Made by a program: the position numbers and the translations under genes
Assembly (NCBI GenBank): GCA_964509295.1
Contig: CAZDWS010000002.1
Coordinates: 279,378 to 343,377, forward strand
DNA length: 64,000 nt
Direction of reading: 5' to 3'
Origin: JBGSQR01 sp964509295
GTDB taxonomy: Bacteria > Desulfobacterota > Desulfuromonadia > Geobacterales > Pseudopelobacteraceae
Notes under the pieces: generated by a model
The model's input: the letters and a program-made list of their open reading frames with translations, nothing else
Told to the model about the DNA's origin: nothing
The model's database searches: none
Shown: positions 1 through 8,157 of the stretch, piece after piece
How positions within the stretch are numbered: position 1 is the stretch's first letter
Layout of the letters: each line of letters opens with the position of its first letter

Positions 1-657
1 TGCGGTAATTGACAGGGAAATGACGATGTAGACCAGAGTCGCTGCTGTAAAAGCTTCAAATCCCTTGAATGTATAGCTTTCCACCTGTCGGGCCTGATAG
101 GTCAACTCCATTACTCCAATGGTCATGGCCAGTGAGGAGTTTTTGGCCAGATTCAGGAACTGGTTGATCAGCGGAGGTATGGTAATGCGCACCGCCTGGG
201 GCAAAATGATGTACTGCATGGACCGCAGGTAGGAAAAACCGGCGCTGCGGGCCGCTTCCATCTGCTCTTTCGGGATGGAGAGAACACCGGAGCGGATGTC
301 TTCGGCAATGAAGGCGGATGTATAGATGGTCAGGGCTATTACTGCCGCCGCAAACTCAAAGCCGGTCTCATTCAGCCAGTCATTGACAAACATGGGCAGA
401 ATCTTGTAGGAACCGAAATACCAGAAAAATATCTGCACCAGCAGTGGAGTATTGCGAAAGAATTCCAGGTAGGCAAGTGCAAACCAGCGCAGGGGACGGT
501 TGTTGCCCATACGCATGACTGCGATCAAGAGCCCGGAAATGAAGGCCAGTACAATTGATATGGCTGACAGCTGCAGGGTGATCTTCAACCCCGAAACAAG
601 CCATTCATAATATTGTCCCGATGTAACAATTGACCAGTCAAATTGGTATTTTAGCAC
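1..657 (-). CDS. Amino acid ABC transporter permease (HisM/GlnP type), 3' end cut by the window
   Basis: Integral membrane permease of a polar amino acid importer. The frame is open from a GTG at 655-657 to the window edge (219 codons) and the C-terminus lies outside. The start fits: AAGGGG precedes the GTG by about 7 bases. Several hydrophobic segments are visible, with the family features FRNTPLLVQIFF early and an EAA-like loop (EQMEAARSAGFSYLRSMQ) that contacts the ATPase. It is the last visible gene of a minus-strand run of ATPase, binding protein and permease, separated from the binding-protein gene by a repeat hairpin. A second permease may follow outside the window. Substrate (glutamate, glutamine or aspartate) cannot be settled from sequence. 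Confidence 0.88.
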   Translation of the reverse strand, partial: MLKYQFDWSIVTSGQYYEWLVSGLKITLQLSAISIVLAFISGLLIAVMRMGNNRPLRWFALAYLEFFRNTPLLVQIFFWYFGSYKILPMFVNDWLNETGFEFAAAVIALTIYTSAFIAEDIRSGVLSIPKEQMEAARSAGFSYLRSMQYIILPQAVRITIPPLINQFLNLAKNSSLAMTIGVMELTYQARQVESYTFKGFEAFTAATLVYIVISLSITA

Positions 658-673
658 TTTTGAACCCCTTGGG

Positions 674-733
674 TAAGGTTGAGGTTAAGGTTGAGGTTAA
701 GGAAAAGCTAAACCTCAACCTCAGCCTTAATCT
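674..733. repeat. GGTTGAGGTTAAGG inverted-repeat element, copy 1
   Basis: The left arm (674-702) is a tandem run of GGTTGAGGTTAAGG units and the right arm (710-733) carries the complement (CCTCAACCTCAGCCTTAA), so the element can fold as a hairpin. It lies between the binding-protein and permease genes. Related copies occur at 46456-46519 and, inside a coding gene, at 48044-48173. Confidence 0.85.
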
Positions 734-739
734 GTCTTT

Positions 740-1555
740 TTATTTCCCAGCTGTAATCTTGAATGTGCGCTGCAGATGAAACGGTGTGGAAGCGCCAAAC
801 CATTTGTTGAATATCTTTGCTGCTTCTCCGCTCTTTTCCATTTCAAGGATGGTCTTGTTTACGAAATTGACCAGATTGGTATCGCCCTTGCGCATACCCA
901 GGCCATAAGGCTCATCGGATATCTGTACATTCGGAATTTCAAATTTGCCTTTGACAGGTGACTTGGCAAGGATGCCGGCCAGAATCGCTTCGTCGGTGGT
1001 TACGGCAAAGACTTTGCCCTGCTGCAGAGCCAGGAAGGCCTGTGGGTAGTCATCAAATGAGAGTACTTTGGCGCTTGGGATGGCTTTGGCAACGTTCTGC
1101 TCGGAAGTTGAGCCTTTGGCTGTGCCGATTCTCTTGCCTTCCATATCTTTCAGACTGCTGACAGTTCCTGTCTTGGTGATAAATTTCTGGCCCGTAACGA
1201 AGTAGGCGTGGCTGAAGTCGATTACTTTGGCGCGTTCAGCATTCTTGGTCATGGTGGCGGCAATAATATCGATGTGGCTTTCCTGTAGTTGCGGCATGCG
1301 GCTGGCAGAAGTCACAGGCTTAAGCTCAACCTTAACGCCCAGTCTTTTCGCAATGGCATTGACGAAATCGATGTCGTAGCCGACGATCTGTCTGGTTTTT
1401 TCATCAATGTAGCCGAAAGGCGGAGTCGAATCCTTTACTCCCACAACAAGTACACCCTTTTTCTTGATTTCAGCCAGTGAGTCTGCGGCAAATGCAGCAG
1501 CGGAGGTCAATGCTACCAGGGTTGTTACTACCAACAGAGATAAAAGCTTTTTCAC
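740..1555 (-). CDS. Amino acid ABC transporter periplasmic binding protein
   Basis: A 271-residue periplasmic solute-binding protein of family 3 (GlnH/PEB1/HisJ type) that would deliver a polar amino acid to the adjacent permease. It begins at a GTG (1553-1555) with AGGAGGA just upstream. Residues 1-23 form a Sec signal peptide (MKKLLSLLVV... ending AAAFA). The mature part has the family opening (KKGVLVVGVKDSTPPFGY), the G-Y-D-I-D-F-V-N-A-I-A segment and the later lobe (GKRIGTAKGSTSEQN). Length is normal. It sits between the ATPase and permease genes in one minus-strand transcription unit behind the sigma-54 promoter at 2502-2518. The ligand is not resolved. Confidence 0.92.
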   Translation of the reverse strand: MKKLLSLLVVTTLVALTSAAAFAADSLAEIKKKGVLVVGVKDSTPPFGYIDEKTRQIVGYDIDFVNAIAKRLGVKVELKPVTSASRMPQLQESHIDIIAATMTKNAERAKVIDFSHAYFVTGQKFITKTGTVSSLKDMEGKRIGTAKGSTSEQNVAKAIPSAKVLSFDDYPQAFLALQQGKVFAVTTDEAILAGILAKSPVKGKFEIPNVQISDEPYGLGMRKGDTNLVNFVNKTILEMEKSGEAAKIFNKWFGASTPFHLQRTFKITAGK

Positions 1556-1625
1556 GTTAAATCCTCCTGTTTTTTTATGGCCGGCCTGGAATCACGGGAT
1601 TGTGATTTTTAGCCGGAAAATATTT

Positions 1626-2369
1626 TTATTCACAATGCATGGGTGTCAGTAACTGGTTAAGGAATTTCTTGGCCCGCTCGTGTTCCGGTCTCAGGAAGAA
1701 GTCCTCAGGCGGGGCAATTTCCAGAATCACTCCATGGTCCATGAATGCAACCCTGTGGGCCACTTCCCGTGCGAAGCCCATTTCGTGGGTAACAACAACC
1801 ATGGTCATGCCGGTCTGGGCCAAGTCTTTCATAACCATCAGAACTTCACCGATCATTTCCGGATCCAGCGCCGAAGTCGGTTCGTCAAAGAGCATGATTT
1901 TGGGTTTCATGGCCAGCGCCCTGGCAATGGCCACCCGCTGTTGCTGTCCACCGGAAAGCTGCGAAGGGAATACATTCCTTTTTTCGGCCAGGCCGACTCT
2001 TTCCAGCAGGATCATGGCCTGCTCTTCAGCCTCTTTCTGACCGGTTTTGCGGATTTTCATGGGAGCCAGAGTGATGTTGTCGATCACTGTCAGGTGCGGG
2101 TAAAGGTTGAACTGCTGGAATACGAAGCCGACTTCGGCCCTGAGCAGGTTGATGTCGGTTTTTTTATCGGACAGGTCCATGCCGTCTACGGTTAATTTAC
2201 CCTCATTGATAGGCTCCAGCTGGTTGATTGTGCGGATCAGGGTCGATTTGCCGGAACCTGAAGGGCCACAGACAACCAGAACTTCGCCCTGGCTGACCTG
2301 CAGATTGATGTCGTTCAGAACGTGCAGCTGTTTAAACCATTTGTGTACGCCGGTAAAGGTGATCATCAT
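1626..2369 (-). CDS. glnQ: Polar amino acid ABC transporter ATP-binding protein
   Basis: A 247-residue cytoplasmic ATPase energising the importer encoded downstream. Walker A is GPSGSGKST (about residues 35-43), Q-loop VFQQFNLYPH, ABC signature LSGGQQQRVAIARALA, Walker B IMLFDEPTSALD, and the H-loop is in VVVTHEMGFA. The VVCGPSGSGKST form and overall length resemble the GltL/GlnQ branch. Two adjacent ATG codons stand at the start (2369 and 2366); either could be used. First gene of the unit, about 120 bases downstream of a predicted sigma-54 start site, which suggests nitrogen-linked control. Confidence 0.95.
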   Translation of the reverse strand: MMITFTGVHKWFKQLHVLNDINLQVSQGEVLVVCGPSGSGKSTLIRTINQLEPINEGKLTVDGMDLSDKKTDINLLRAEVGFVFQQFNLYPHLTVIDNITLAPMKIRKTGQKEAEEQAMILLERVGLAEKRNVFPSQLSGGQQQRVAIARALAMKPKIMLFDEPTSALDPEMIGEVLMVMKDLAQTGMTMVVVTHEMGFAREVAHRVAFMDHGVILEIAPPEDFFLRPEHERAKKFLNQLLTPMHCE

Positions 2370-2452
2370 TGACTCCGGAAGAAGATAGTCTGTTTGCTGC
2401 TCTATTATTGGGCAGTCAAATCATGTTTTTGCCGTATAAGCGGGCAAAGTGA

Positions 2453-2484
2453 GCTGTTTTACGGCAGATATGCCGCTAAACAGC
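2453..2484. promoter_or_regulatory. Imperfect palindrome at the start of the transporter leader
   Basis: Two 14-base arms (GCTGTTTTACGGCA and TGCCGCTAAACAGC) flank GATA and match at 12 of 14 positions. The element begins a few bases downstream of the start site predicted from the sigma-54 box, so it would form a hairpin at the 5' end of the leader or serve as an operator. Confidence 0.55.
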
Positions 2485-2501
2485 GCAGATACGTTTTAAT
2501 T

Positions 2502-2518
2502 AGCAAGAGCAATGCCAA
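2502..2518 (-). promoter_or_regulatory. Sigma-54 (RpoN) promoter for the amino acid importer
   Basis: Read on the minus strand the site is TTGGCATTGCTCTTGCT, matching TTGGCAC(G)-N4-TTGCW. The GG and GC dinucleotides are separated by exactly 10 bases, the hallmark of -24/-12 promoters. It lies in the gap between the priA stop and the ATPase gene and points towards the latter. The predicted start is near 2490. The enhancer-binding activator is not identified. Confidence 0.75.
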
Positions 2519-2588
2519 TGGTCAGACCATCAGAAAAAAACAAAGTTTTGTCGGGAAAGGGAATGGAGAAAGGCAGGTTAACTGAAAT

Positions 2589-4826
2589 TTACATCATGTC
2601 AACGGGATCAATGTCGATGATTTCGCGGATATTGGAAGCTGTTTCCCGTTCTGTTGACCAGTTGGAGATCAGGCGCCGCAGATCATTACGGGTGGGGGAT
2701 TTTAACAGTATCTGGCGGCGGAATCTGCCCCGCAGGCGGTAGAGTGGTGCCGGTGCCGGACCGAGCACTTCAACTCTGATTTTGTGTTGGCGCTTGAGTT
2801 TTTGCAGCAGTTCAGCCGCTGATTCGCTGCTGTCTTCAACAGCTTTTTCCGCCGTGCCGGAAAAATTAATTACCGCCAGATGTGCAAAAGGCGGGTAACC
2901 TGCTTCCTGTCGGAAGTTCAGTTCCTGCTGGTAGAAACCTTGGCTGTCATGGTTGATGGCACATTGAATGGCGTAATGTTCCGGGTTTTGAGCCTGCAGG
3001 AGAACCCTGCCCGGCATGTCCCCTCTGCCGGCACGGCCGAAAACCTGGGACAGTATCTGGAAAGTCCGTTCAGAACTCCTGAAGTCAGGCATATGCAGTC
3101 CCGCATCGCCATTAATTACACCGACCAGAGTAACACCGGGAAAGTCATGTCCCTTGGTGATCATCTGGGTGCCGATCAAAATGTCTGCCGTTGCATCGGC
3201 CATGCGGGAAAGTATGCGGTTGTGACTCCCCTTGCCGGAGGTGGTGTCGCTGTCCATGCGCAGGATGCGCGCCTCCGGCAGCAGCTCGCACAGGTCATTC
3301 TCCACCTTTTCCGTACCGGCTCCCAGTTCTTTCAGTTCAAAACATCCGCAGGAAGGGCAGGTGCCGGGCGCCGGAACAGAGTAGTCACAGTAGTGGCAGA
3401 CGCTCTGGCCGCGCTGGCGGTGATAGGTCAGGGTTACGCTGCAGTTTGGGCAGGTCAGCGGCTGGTTGCATTCACTGCAGATCAGGATTGTGGCAAAACC
3501 GCGACGGTTGAGGAAGATGATTGCCTGCTCATGGTTTTCCATTGTCTCAGCCAATGCTTTCTGAAGCTGCGGTGATATAGCTTCCTTGACCCCCTGCATT
3601 GGGACGGTTTCAACTATCGGCATGGGGATGCCGCGTACCCGCTCAGGCAGTGATATCAGCCCCAGTCGGCCCTGTTCTGCGGCATAAAGGGTCGTGATCA
3701 GTGGTGTGGCTGAACCGAGCAGCACGGTGGTCTGCTCCAGCTGTCCCCTGACCAGTGCCAGGTCGCGGGCGTTGTAGCGCAGGCCGTCGGCCTGCTTGAA
3801 GGAGGCTTCATGCTCTTCATCAACTACGATGATGCCGATTTTTTCCAGAGGTGCAAACACGGCTGAACGTGCACCGATTACGATCCGGGCCAGGCCGCGC
3901 CTGATGCGACGCCATTCGTCATAGCGTTCGCCATCGGACAGTGCGCTGTGCAGGATGGCGATGCCGCCACCGAAACGGGCCCGAAAGCGGCGCACCAGCT
4001 GCGGAGTCAGCGATATTTCCGGCACCAGCACCAGTGCATTTCTGCCCATCTCCAGACAGTGGGCAATGGCCTGCAGGTAGACTTCTGTCTTGCCGCTGCC
4101 GGTAACGCCATGCAGCAGGTATGGTGCAAACTTTTTACTGTCCAGGGCTGTCAGCAGGCAGTCCAGCGCCGCCTGCTGGTGGGTGATCAGCTCCCGCGGC
4201 GTGTCCCGCTCCACGGTTTCGTCCCTGAACGGGTCACGGAACTGTTCCCGTTCTTCCCGGCGGATCAGTCCAAGTTCAACCAGGCGTTTCAGTTGCGGTG
4301 TGCATTGCCCGAAGCGGCCACGCAGGTCAGCTGCAGATGCTTCACCATCCGATTTGATCTGTTCCAGTATTTCAGCCGCTTTTGCTCCCAGCGATTTTTC
4401 CGGCAGTGCAGTCTCTACCGGCAGATAGAATGCTTCCATACGAATATTGCGACCGCCGCGGATTGTTTCACCACTGTTATCATCCTTACGGCTTTTAAGG
4501 TTGATTCCGCTTGGCAGCGCGGTTTTTAGAACTTCACCCAGGGGATGCAGATAGTAGGAGGATACCCAGCGGAAAAAGGCCAGTTCATTATCTGTCCAGA
4601 GCGGATCATCATCCAGCACGGAAATGATTTCCTTGATCCTGGTGAATTCACTTGTTGCCACAAACCCCAGCACATAGGCGGTCAGCTTGCGCCCGCCAAA
4701 GGGAACGAAAACTCTCTTGCCCGGTTGAGCCTGGAGCAGAAGAGATTCCGGCACCTTGTAGTGAAAGGTCTTGTCCATGGGAAGCGGCACGGCCACTTCT
4801 ATCAGAATTGGTGGTGTTGAACTCAT
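2589..4826 (-). CDS. priA: Primosomal replication restart helicase PriA
   Basis: A 3'-5' superfamily 2 DNA helicase that recognises stalled forks and reloads the replisome. From the chosen ATG (4824-4826) it has 745 residues, normal for PriA. The frame is open a further 38 codons upstream, but that stretch does not look like PriA, whereas MSSTPPILIEVAVPLPM does. Visible features: N-terminal 3'BD (FHYKVPE..GKRVFVPFGGRKLTAYV), Walker A GVTGSGKTE, DEEH box (VVDEEHEASFKQ), two pairs of zinc cysteines (CSECNQPLTCPNC, then CHYCDYSVPAPGTCPSC), and C-terminal helicase motifs IGTQMITKGHDFPGVTLV and QVFGRAGRGD. Single gene; no clear strong Shine-Dalgarno at the start. Confidence 0.96.
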   Translation of the reverse strand: MSSTPPILIEVAVPLPMDKTFHYKVPESLLLQAQPGKRVFVPFGGRKLTAYVLGFVATSEFTRIKEIISVLDDDPLWTDNELAFFRWVSSYYLHPLGEVLKTALPSGINLKSRKDDNSGETIRGGRNIRMEAFYLPVETALPEKSLGAKAAEILEQIKSDGEASAADLRGRFGQCTPQLKRLVELGLIRREEREQFRDPFRDETVERDTPRELITHQQAALDCLLTALDSKKFAPYLLHGVTGSGKTEVYLQAIAHCLEMGRNALVLVPEISLTPQLVRRFRARFGGGIAILHSALSDGERYDEWRRIRRGLARIVIGARSAVFAPLEKIGIIVVDEEHEASFKQADGLRYNARDLALVRGQLEQTTVLLGSATPLITTLYAAEQGRLGLISLPERVRGIPMPIVETVPMQGVKEAISPQLQKALAETMENHEQAIIFLNRRGFATILICSECNQPLTCPNCSVTLTYHRQRGQSVCHYCDYSVPAPGTCPSCGCFELKELGAGTEKVENDLCELLPEARILRMDSDTTSGKGSHNRILSRMADATADILIGTQMITKGHDFPGVTLVGVINGDAGLHMPDFRSSERTFQILSQVFGRAGRGDMPGRVLLQAQNPEHYAIQCAINHDSQGFYQQELNFRQEAGYPPFAHLAVINFSGTAEKAVEDSSESAAELLQKLKRQHKIRVEVLGPAPAPLYRLRGRFRRQILLKSPTRNDLRRLISNWSTERETASNIREIIDIDPVDMM

Positions 4827-5243
4827 GCTATGGTGATAGCAGAATAGGGGTGGGGAAGTAAAGGGTACAAAACTTGTGTGGCGCAAAGGCACAATGAATA
4901 TTGTTTTAAATAACTGTAGTTCTAATTTATCGGCTTGCATTGATTCATGACAATTTTATTAAGGAATTCAATTTAGTCTTCCCATAATATTTTTCTCAAA
5001 ATTATATCTGAATAGGAATATTAACTACAGCATGCTCCCGATCCATATGGTTAAATATCCCTCCAAGAGCTTCATAACGAGTGTTTTTCGATGAATGGAA
5101 TGAATGAAGGCAGTTAAATTAATATTAATTTGATTGACTTTAACTGTGATTGTACTTTAATTGTTTGTAAATCAAAAACCGGATCAAATTCAACATGTTG
5201 AATTGATATTTGGTTTGAGACAAAATACATGGGAGGTGACATC
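4827..5243. other. AT-rich intergenic region between divergent priA and ribB
   Basis: About 417 bases with no convincing gene. The reverse-strand reading frame through here and into ribB is a shadow. The right half holds the palindrome at 5187-5204 and the ribB ribosome binding site. I looked for an FMN riboswitch ahead of ribB and did not find its conserved core. Confidence 0.7.
5187..5204. promoter_or_regulatory. Perfect 18-base palindrome upstream of ribB
   Basis: AATTCAACATGTTGAATT is exactly self-complementary. Weaker dyad symmetry continues outward (TCAAAAACC...GGATCAA on the left against TTGATATTTGGTTTGA on the right). It ends 39 bases before the ribB start codon, a typical place for a repressor site. 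The binding protein is unknown. Confidence 0.5.
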
Positions 5244-5888
5244 ATGAGTCGGATTATTGAAGAACGTTTCGGTACTTCAATGGAGCGGATGGAGAGGGCA
5301 CTTGATTCTTTGAAAAATGGAGATGGAATACTTGTTGTGGATGATGCGGATCGGGAGAATGAAGGGGATCTTATTTTTGCTGCCGAATCTTTGACTTCTG
5401 CCCAGATGGCACTGCTGATACGTGAGTGCAGTGGAATTGTCTGCTTATGCCTTCCGGAGGAAAAGGTTCGCACACTCCAATTACCAATGATGGTTGAAAA
5501 CAACTCCAGCCAGTTTCAGGTGGGCTTCACGGTTTCCATTGAGGCGGCAAAAGGTGTCACTACAGGTGTCTCCGCTGCTGACCGGGTGACAACGATCAAG
5601 GCCGCCATTGCCGATGATGCCGGGCCTGGCGATGTGAACCGTCCCGGTCATGTTTTTCCACTTCGGGCCCGCCCGGGCGGAGTGCTTGAGCGGCAGGGAC
5701 ATACGGAAGCGACAATCGATATGATGAAGCTGGCAGGTCTGAAGCCCTACGGTGTTCTTTGCGAGTTGACAAATCCGGATGGAACCATGTCGCGATTGCC
5801 GGAAATTATGGATTTTTCCGCAACCCACGGTTTTCCGGTGATTACAGTCGATGATGTGGTGAATTACCGCAAAAGCCAGGGGATATAA
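5244..5888 (+). CDS. ribB: 3,4-dihydroxy-2-butanone 4-phosphate synthase
   Basis: Converts ribulose 5-phosphate to 3,4-dihydroxy-2-butanone 4-phosphate plus formate, supplying the four-carbon unit of riboflavin. It is a stand-alone RibB domain of 214 residues without a fused GTP cyclohydrolase II. Diagnostic segments are VVDDADRENEGDLIFAAE (acidic active-site loop), RPGHVFPLRAR and GHTEATIDMMKLAG. The start at 5244 (MSRIIEERF) is preferred over an in-frame ATG at 5229 because GGGAGGTGA falls between them as the ribosome binding site. It converges with lrgB and their 3' ends overlap by 25 bases. Confidence 0.95.
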   Translation: MSRIIEERFGTSMERMERALDSLKNGDGILVVDDADRENEGDLIFAAESLTSAQMALLIRECSGIVCLCLPEEKVRTLQLPMMVENNSSQFQVGFTVSIEAAKGVTTGVSAADRVTTIKAAIADDAGPGDVNRPGHVFPLRARPGGVLERQGHTEATIDMMKLAGLKPYGVLCELTNPDGTMSRLPEIMDFSATHGFPVITVDDVVNYRKSQGI

Positions 5889-6556
5889 AACGGGGCTATA
5901 AATGAGATAAAGATCGCCGACAGTGCCATGGCAACCCCGGCCATGGCGCCCTGGGTTTGTCCTTCCTGCAGGATGGTAGCCGTACCCTGGCCGTGGGCGG
6001 TAACTCCCATGGCCAGCCCCCTGGCAACCGGATTTTTGATTTTACATAAGGAAAGCAGGCTGGCGCCGATCATTGATCCAAGTGTGCCGGTGAAAACCAC
6101 GAAAGCAACGGCAATGGCCGGATCGCCGCCGGTGATATTGGCAATGTCGATGGCAATCGGTGCGGTAATGGATTTTGTGGCGATGGATGTGGCAAGCACC
6201 TTGTCCAGTCCGCTCAGTTTGGCCAGTATAACGGCTGTCGTCAGTGTGGATACGGATCCGCAGGCGATACCTGTCAGGATGGGAAACATGGCTTCCAGCA
6301 GAACCTTGCGGTTCAGATAAAGCGGTAGCGCCAGTCCGACGGTGGCCGGACCCAACAGAAAGGTCATGATCTCTTTGCCAGGCTTGTACTGTTCGAAAGT
6401 AATTCCGGTAAAGTTAAAAATCAAAATAATGGCCGTGGTGCTGAGCAGCAGAGGCGTCAGCAGCGCATTTTTCAGCTTCAGATAGATTTTCAGGCTGATG
6501 AAATACAGGCTGACAGTCAGAACTATTGTGAAGACCGTCATGGCGGAAACAGTCAT
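5864..6556 (-). CDS. lrgB: LrgB/CidB family membrane protein
   Basis: A 230-residue polytopic inner-membrane protein of the LrgB family, linked elsewhere to holin-like control of murein hydrolase export and to transport of small metabolites. Seen directly: multiple hydrophobic helices, and the LrgB signatures LGPATVGLALPLYLNRK, TKSITAPIAIDIANITGG and GVTAHGQGTATILQEG. Its ATG overlaps the lrgA stop by four bases, so the pair is translationally coupled. The 3' end overlaps convergent ribB by 25 bases. The physiological role here is inferred only from family. Confidence 0.92.
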   Translation of the reverse strand: MTVSAMTVFTIVLTVSLYFISLKIYLKLKNALLTPLLLSTTAIILIFNFTGITFEQYKPGKEIMTFLLGPATVGLALPLYLNRKVLLEAMFPILTGIACGSVSTLTTAVILAKLSGLDKVLATSIATKSITAPIAIDIANITGGDPAIAVAFVVFTGTLGSMIGASLLSLCKIKNPVARGLAMGVTAHGQGTATILQEGQTQGAMAGVAMALSAIFISFIAPFYIPWLLR

Positions 6557-6897
6557 GATCGATCCCCTGTGGGCTTGGCGAGGAACTGAACAAGTCCGCC
6601 CGTAACCAGCAACGCAACCAGTGTACTGATAACCAATGGTAAAAACAGCAGGGCTCCCTTTTTAACAAACAGATCCCCCCAGTTCATCAGTTCGACCGCA
6701 ATCGGAATAAAGAAAAAAGAGAGGTGTTTCAGTAGTGGATTGACCGCTGCTGTCAGCCATTGTTCTTTGATGATCCCGGTGGAAAGCAGGGTGAACAGAA
6801 TTATCATGCCCAGTACACTTCCTGGCAGCGGGATGTGAAAATGATTCACAATCCAGCTGCTCAGGTAGTAGATAAGCCATAAAAGAAAGATCTGCAC
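6553..6897 (-). CDS. lrgA: LrgA/CidA family holin-like membrane protein
   Basis: A 114-residue membrane protein with four predicted hydrophobic helices and the family segment IPLPGSVLGMIILF followed by LPLVISTLVALLVTG. In the LrgA/CidA family it acts with LrgB as a holin-like or metabolite-transport pair. First gene of the lrgAB pair; it overlaps lrgB by four bases. No recognisable LytSR-type regulator lies alongside. Confidence 0.92.
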   Translation of the reverse strand: MQIFLLWLIYYLSSWIVNHFHIPLPGSVLGMIILFTLLSTGIIKEQWLTAAVNPLLKHLSFFFIPIAVELMNWGDLFVKKGALLFLPLVISTLVALLVTGGLVQFLAKPTGDRS

Positions 6898-6958
6898 TGC
6901 AATTTTAAGTGTGTTATTCAGAGAAAATCCTTGCCATTGCCTTAAGTGAACTCAAAAA

Positions 6959-7918
6959 CTACCAATTTACCACATTGATAGGTGAACCGGCCAGAAAACT
7001 TTTCAGATTATTCAGGGCAATATTCAACAGTCTTGTGCGTGCCTCTATCGGTGCCCAGGCGATATGGGGCGTGATGATGCAGTTTTTTGCGGTCAGCAAT
7101 GGGTTGTCTGCTTTGATCGGCTCGACGGAGACAACATCCATGGCCGCTGCGTAAACCTTGCCGCTGTTGAGGGCTGCTGCCAGATCTTCTTCAACAATCA
7201 AAGGTCCGCGGGAGGTGTTGATTATAATCACGCCATCTTTCATTCTAGCAATATTTGCCTTGTTGATAACCCCTTTGTTACTGTCAGTCAGCGGGCAATG
7301 CAGGGAAATGACATCGGACTTGGCAAGCAGTTCATCCTGTTCCACATATCTTAAAGTGTCGCTTTCCAGCTCGGCCACTTTTCTGCTGCCGCTGACCAGG
7401 ATTTTCATGCCCAGTGCCTGGGCGATCAGGGCGGTTTTTTTACCGATTGTTCCCATGCCGATGATGCCCATGGTTTTGCCGTCCAGCTCGATCAGCGGGT
7501 GCTTCCAGTAGCAGAAATCACTGCTGTTGATCCATTCTCCATCCCTGACGCTTTGGCTGTGCTCGCCCACATGCTGGCAGACTTCCAGCAGAAGGGCAAT
7601 GGCAAACTGCGCCACCGAGTTGGTGCCGTAGCCGGGTACATTGGCAACCGGAATGCCCTTCTCTTTTGCAGCCGCAACATCAACCACGTTGTAGCCGGTA
7701 GCCAGTACGCCAATGTATTTAATCGACGGGCAGGCATCCAGAACGCTCCTGTCGATAATGGTCTTGTTGGTGATGACGATCTGGGCATTACCGATGCGCT
7801 CGACTGTTTTGTCAGCTGGTGTCCGGTCATAAACAGTCACATCGCCCAGTTCCTTCAGGCCGTCCCAGCTCAGGTCACCCGGGTTCAAGGTGTGTCCATC
7901 CAGTACAATTATCTTCAT
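6959..7918 (-). CDS. D-isomer-specific 2-hydroxyacid dehydrogenase (hydroxypyruvate/glyoxylate reductase-like)
   Basis: NAD(P)-dependent reductase of 2-oxoacids such as hydroxypyruvate or glyoxylate, cytosolic. From the chosen ATG (7916-7918, AGGAGT upstream) it has 319 residues; the open frame continues upstream through repeat DNA that is not part of the protein. Nucleotide-binding motif GMGTIGK (about residue 150), catalytic Arg in NTSRGPL, catalytic Glu in SVEPI, catalytic His in TPHIAWAP, the form seen in glycerate dehydrogenases. It lies last in a minus-strand group with a TIM-barrel protein and a beta-hydroxyacid dehydrogenase, suggesting two- or three-carbon hydroxyacid metabolism. Exact substrate unknown. 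Confidence 0.9.
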   Translation of the reverse strand: MKIIVLDGHTLNPGDLSWDGLKELGDVTVYDRTPADKTVERIGNAQIVITNKTIIDRSVLDACPSIKYIGVLATGYNVVDVAAAKEKGIPVANVPGYGTNSVAQFAIALLLEVCQHVGEHSQSVRDGEWINSSDFCYWKHPLIELDGKTMGIIGMGTIGKKTALIAQALGMKILVSGSRKVAELESDTLRYVEQDELLAKSDVISLHCPLTDSNKGVINKANIARMKDGVIIINTSRGPLIVEEDLAAALNSGKVYAAAMDVVSVEPIKADNPLLTAKNCIITPHIAWAPIEARTRLLNIALNNLKSFLAGSPINVVNW

Positions 7919-7958
7919 ATTCAGACTCCTAATAAATTTTAAATCGTAAAATATTTTC

Positions 7959-8141
7959 TCGCAAAGACGCAAAGACGCTAAGCAAACCGAAAGTATATTA
8001 AAAAAGCGATTCACCTGTTTGGTGAGTTAATTATTGCTTATATGTAGTTGACTTTCTTTGCGTCTTTGCGCCTTCGCGTGAGATGAATTACCGTTTTTAT
8101 GTTTATTGGTTATCTTAGCAAGCTTTGCGTCTTTGCGTGAC
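7959..8141. repeat. CGCAAAGACGCAAAG inverted-repeat cluster, copy 1
   Basis: A left arm with CGCAAAGACGCAAAGACGC (7960-7978) and two right arms with CTTTGCGTCTTTGCG (8056-8070 and 8123-8137) lie between two same-strand genes. The arms are complementary and could fold as alternative hairpins. A second cluster of the same family is at 24330-24461. Confidence 0.85.
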
Positions 8142-8157
8142 AAGCTTTTTATAGTCA

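Noticed and set aside
380..604. Minus-strand reading frame of 74 codons
   Set aside because: It is a frame-shifted shadow of the permease gene, which runs through the same bases in another frame with clear family motifs.
4941..5243. FMN riboswitch ahead of ribB
   Set aside because: None of the conserved FMN aptamer core segments is present; only a palindrome and a normal ribosome binding site are seen.
7959..8141. c-di-GMP (GEMM) riboswitch suggested by GACGCAAAG segments
   Set aside because: The GACGCAAAG units occur as inverted tandem repeats without the GEMM tetraloop receptor and variable stems, and the same repeats recur at 24330, so they are a dispersed repeat family.
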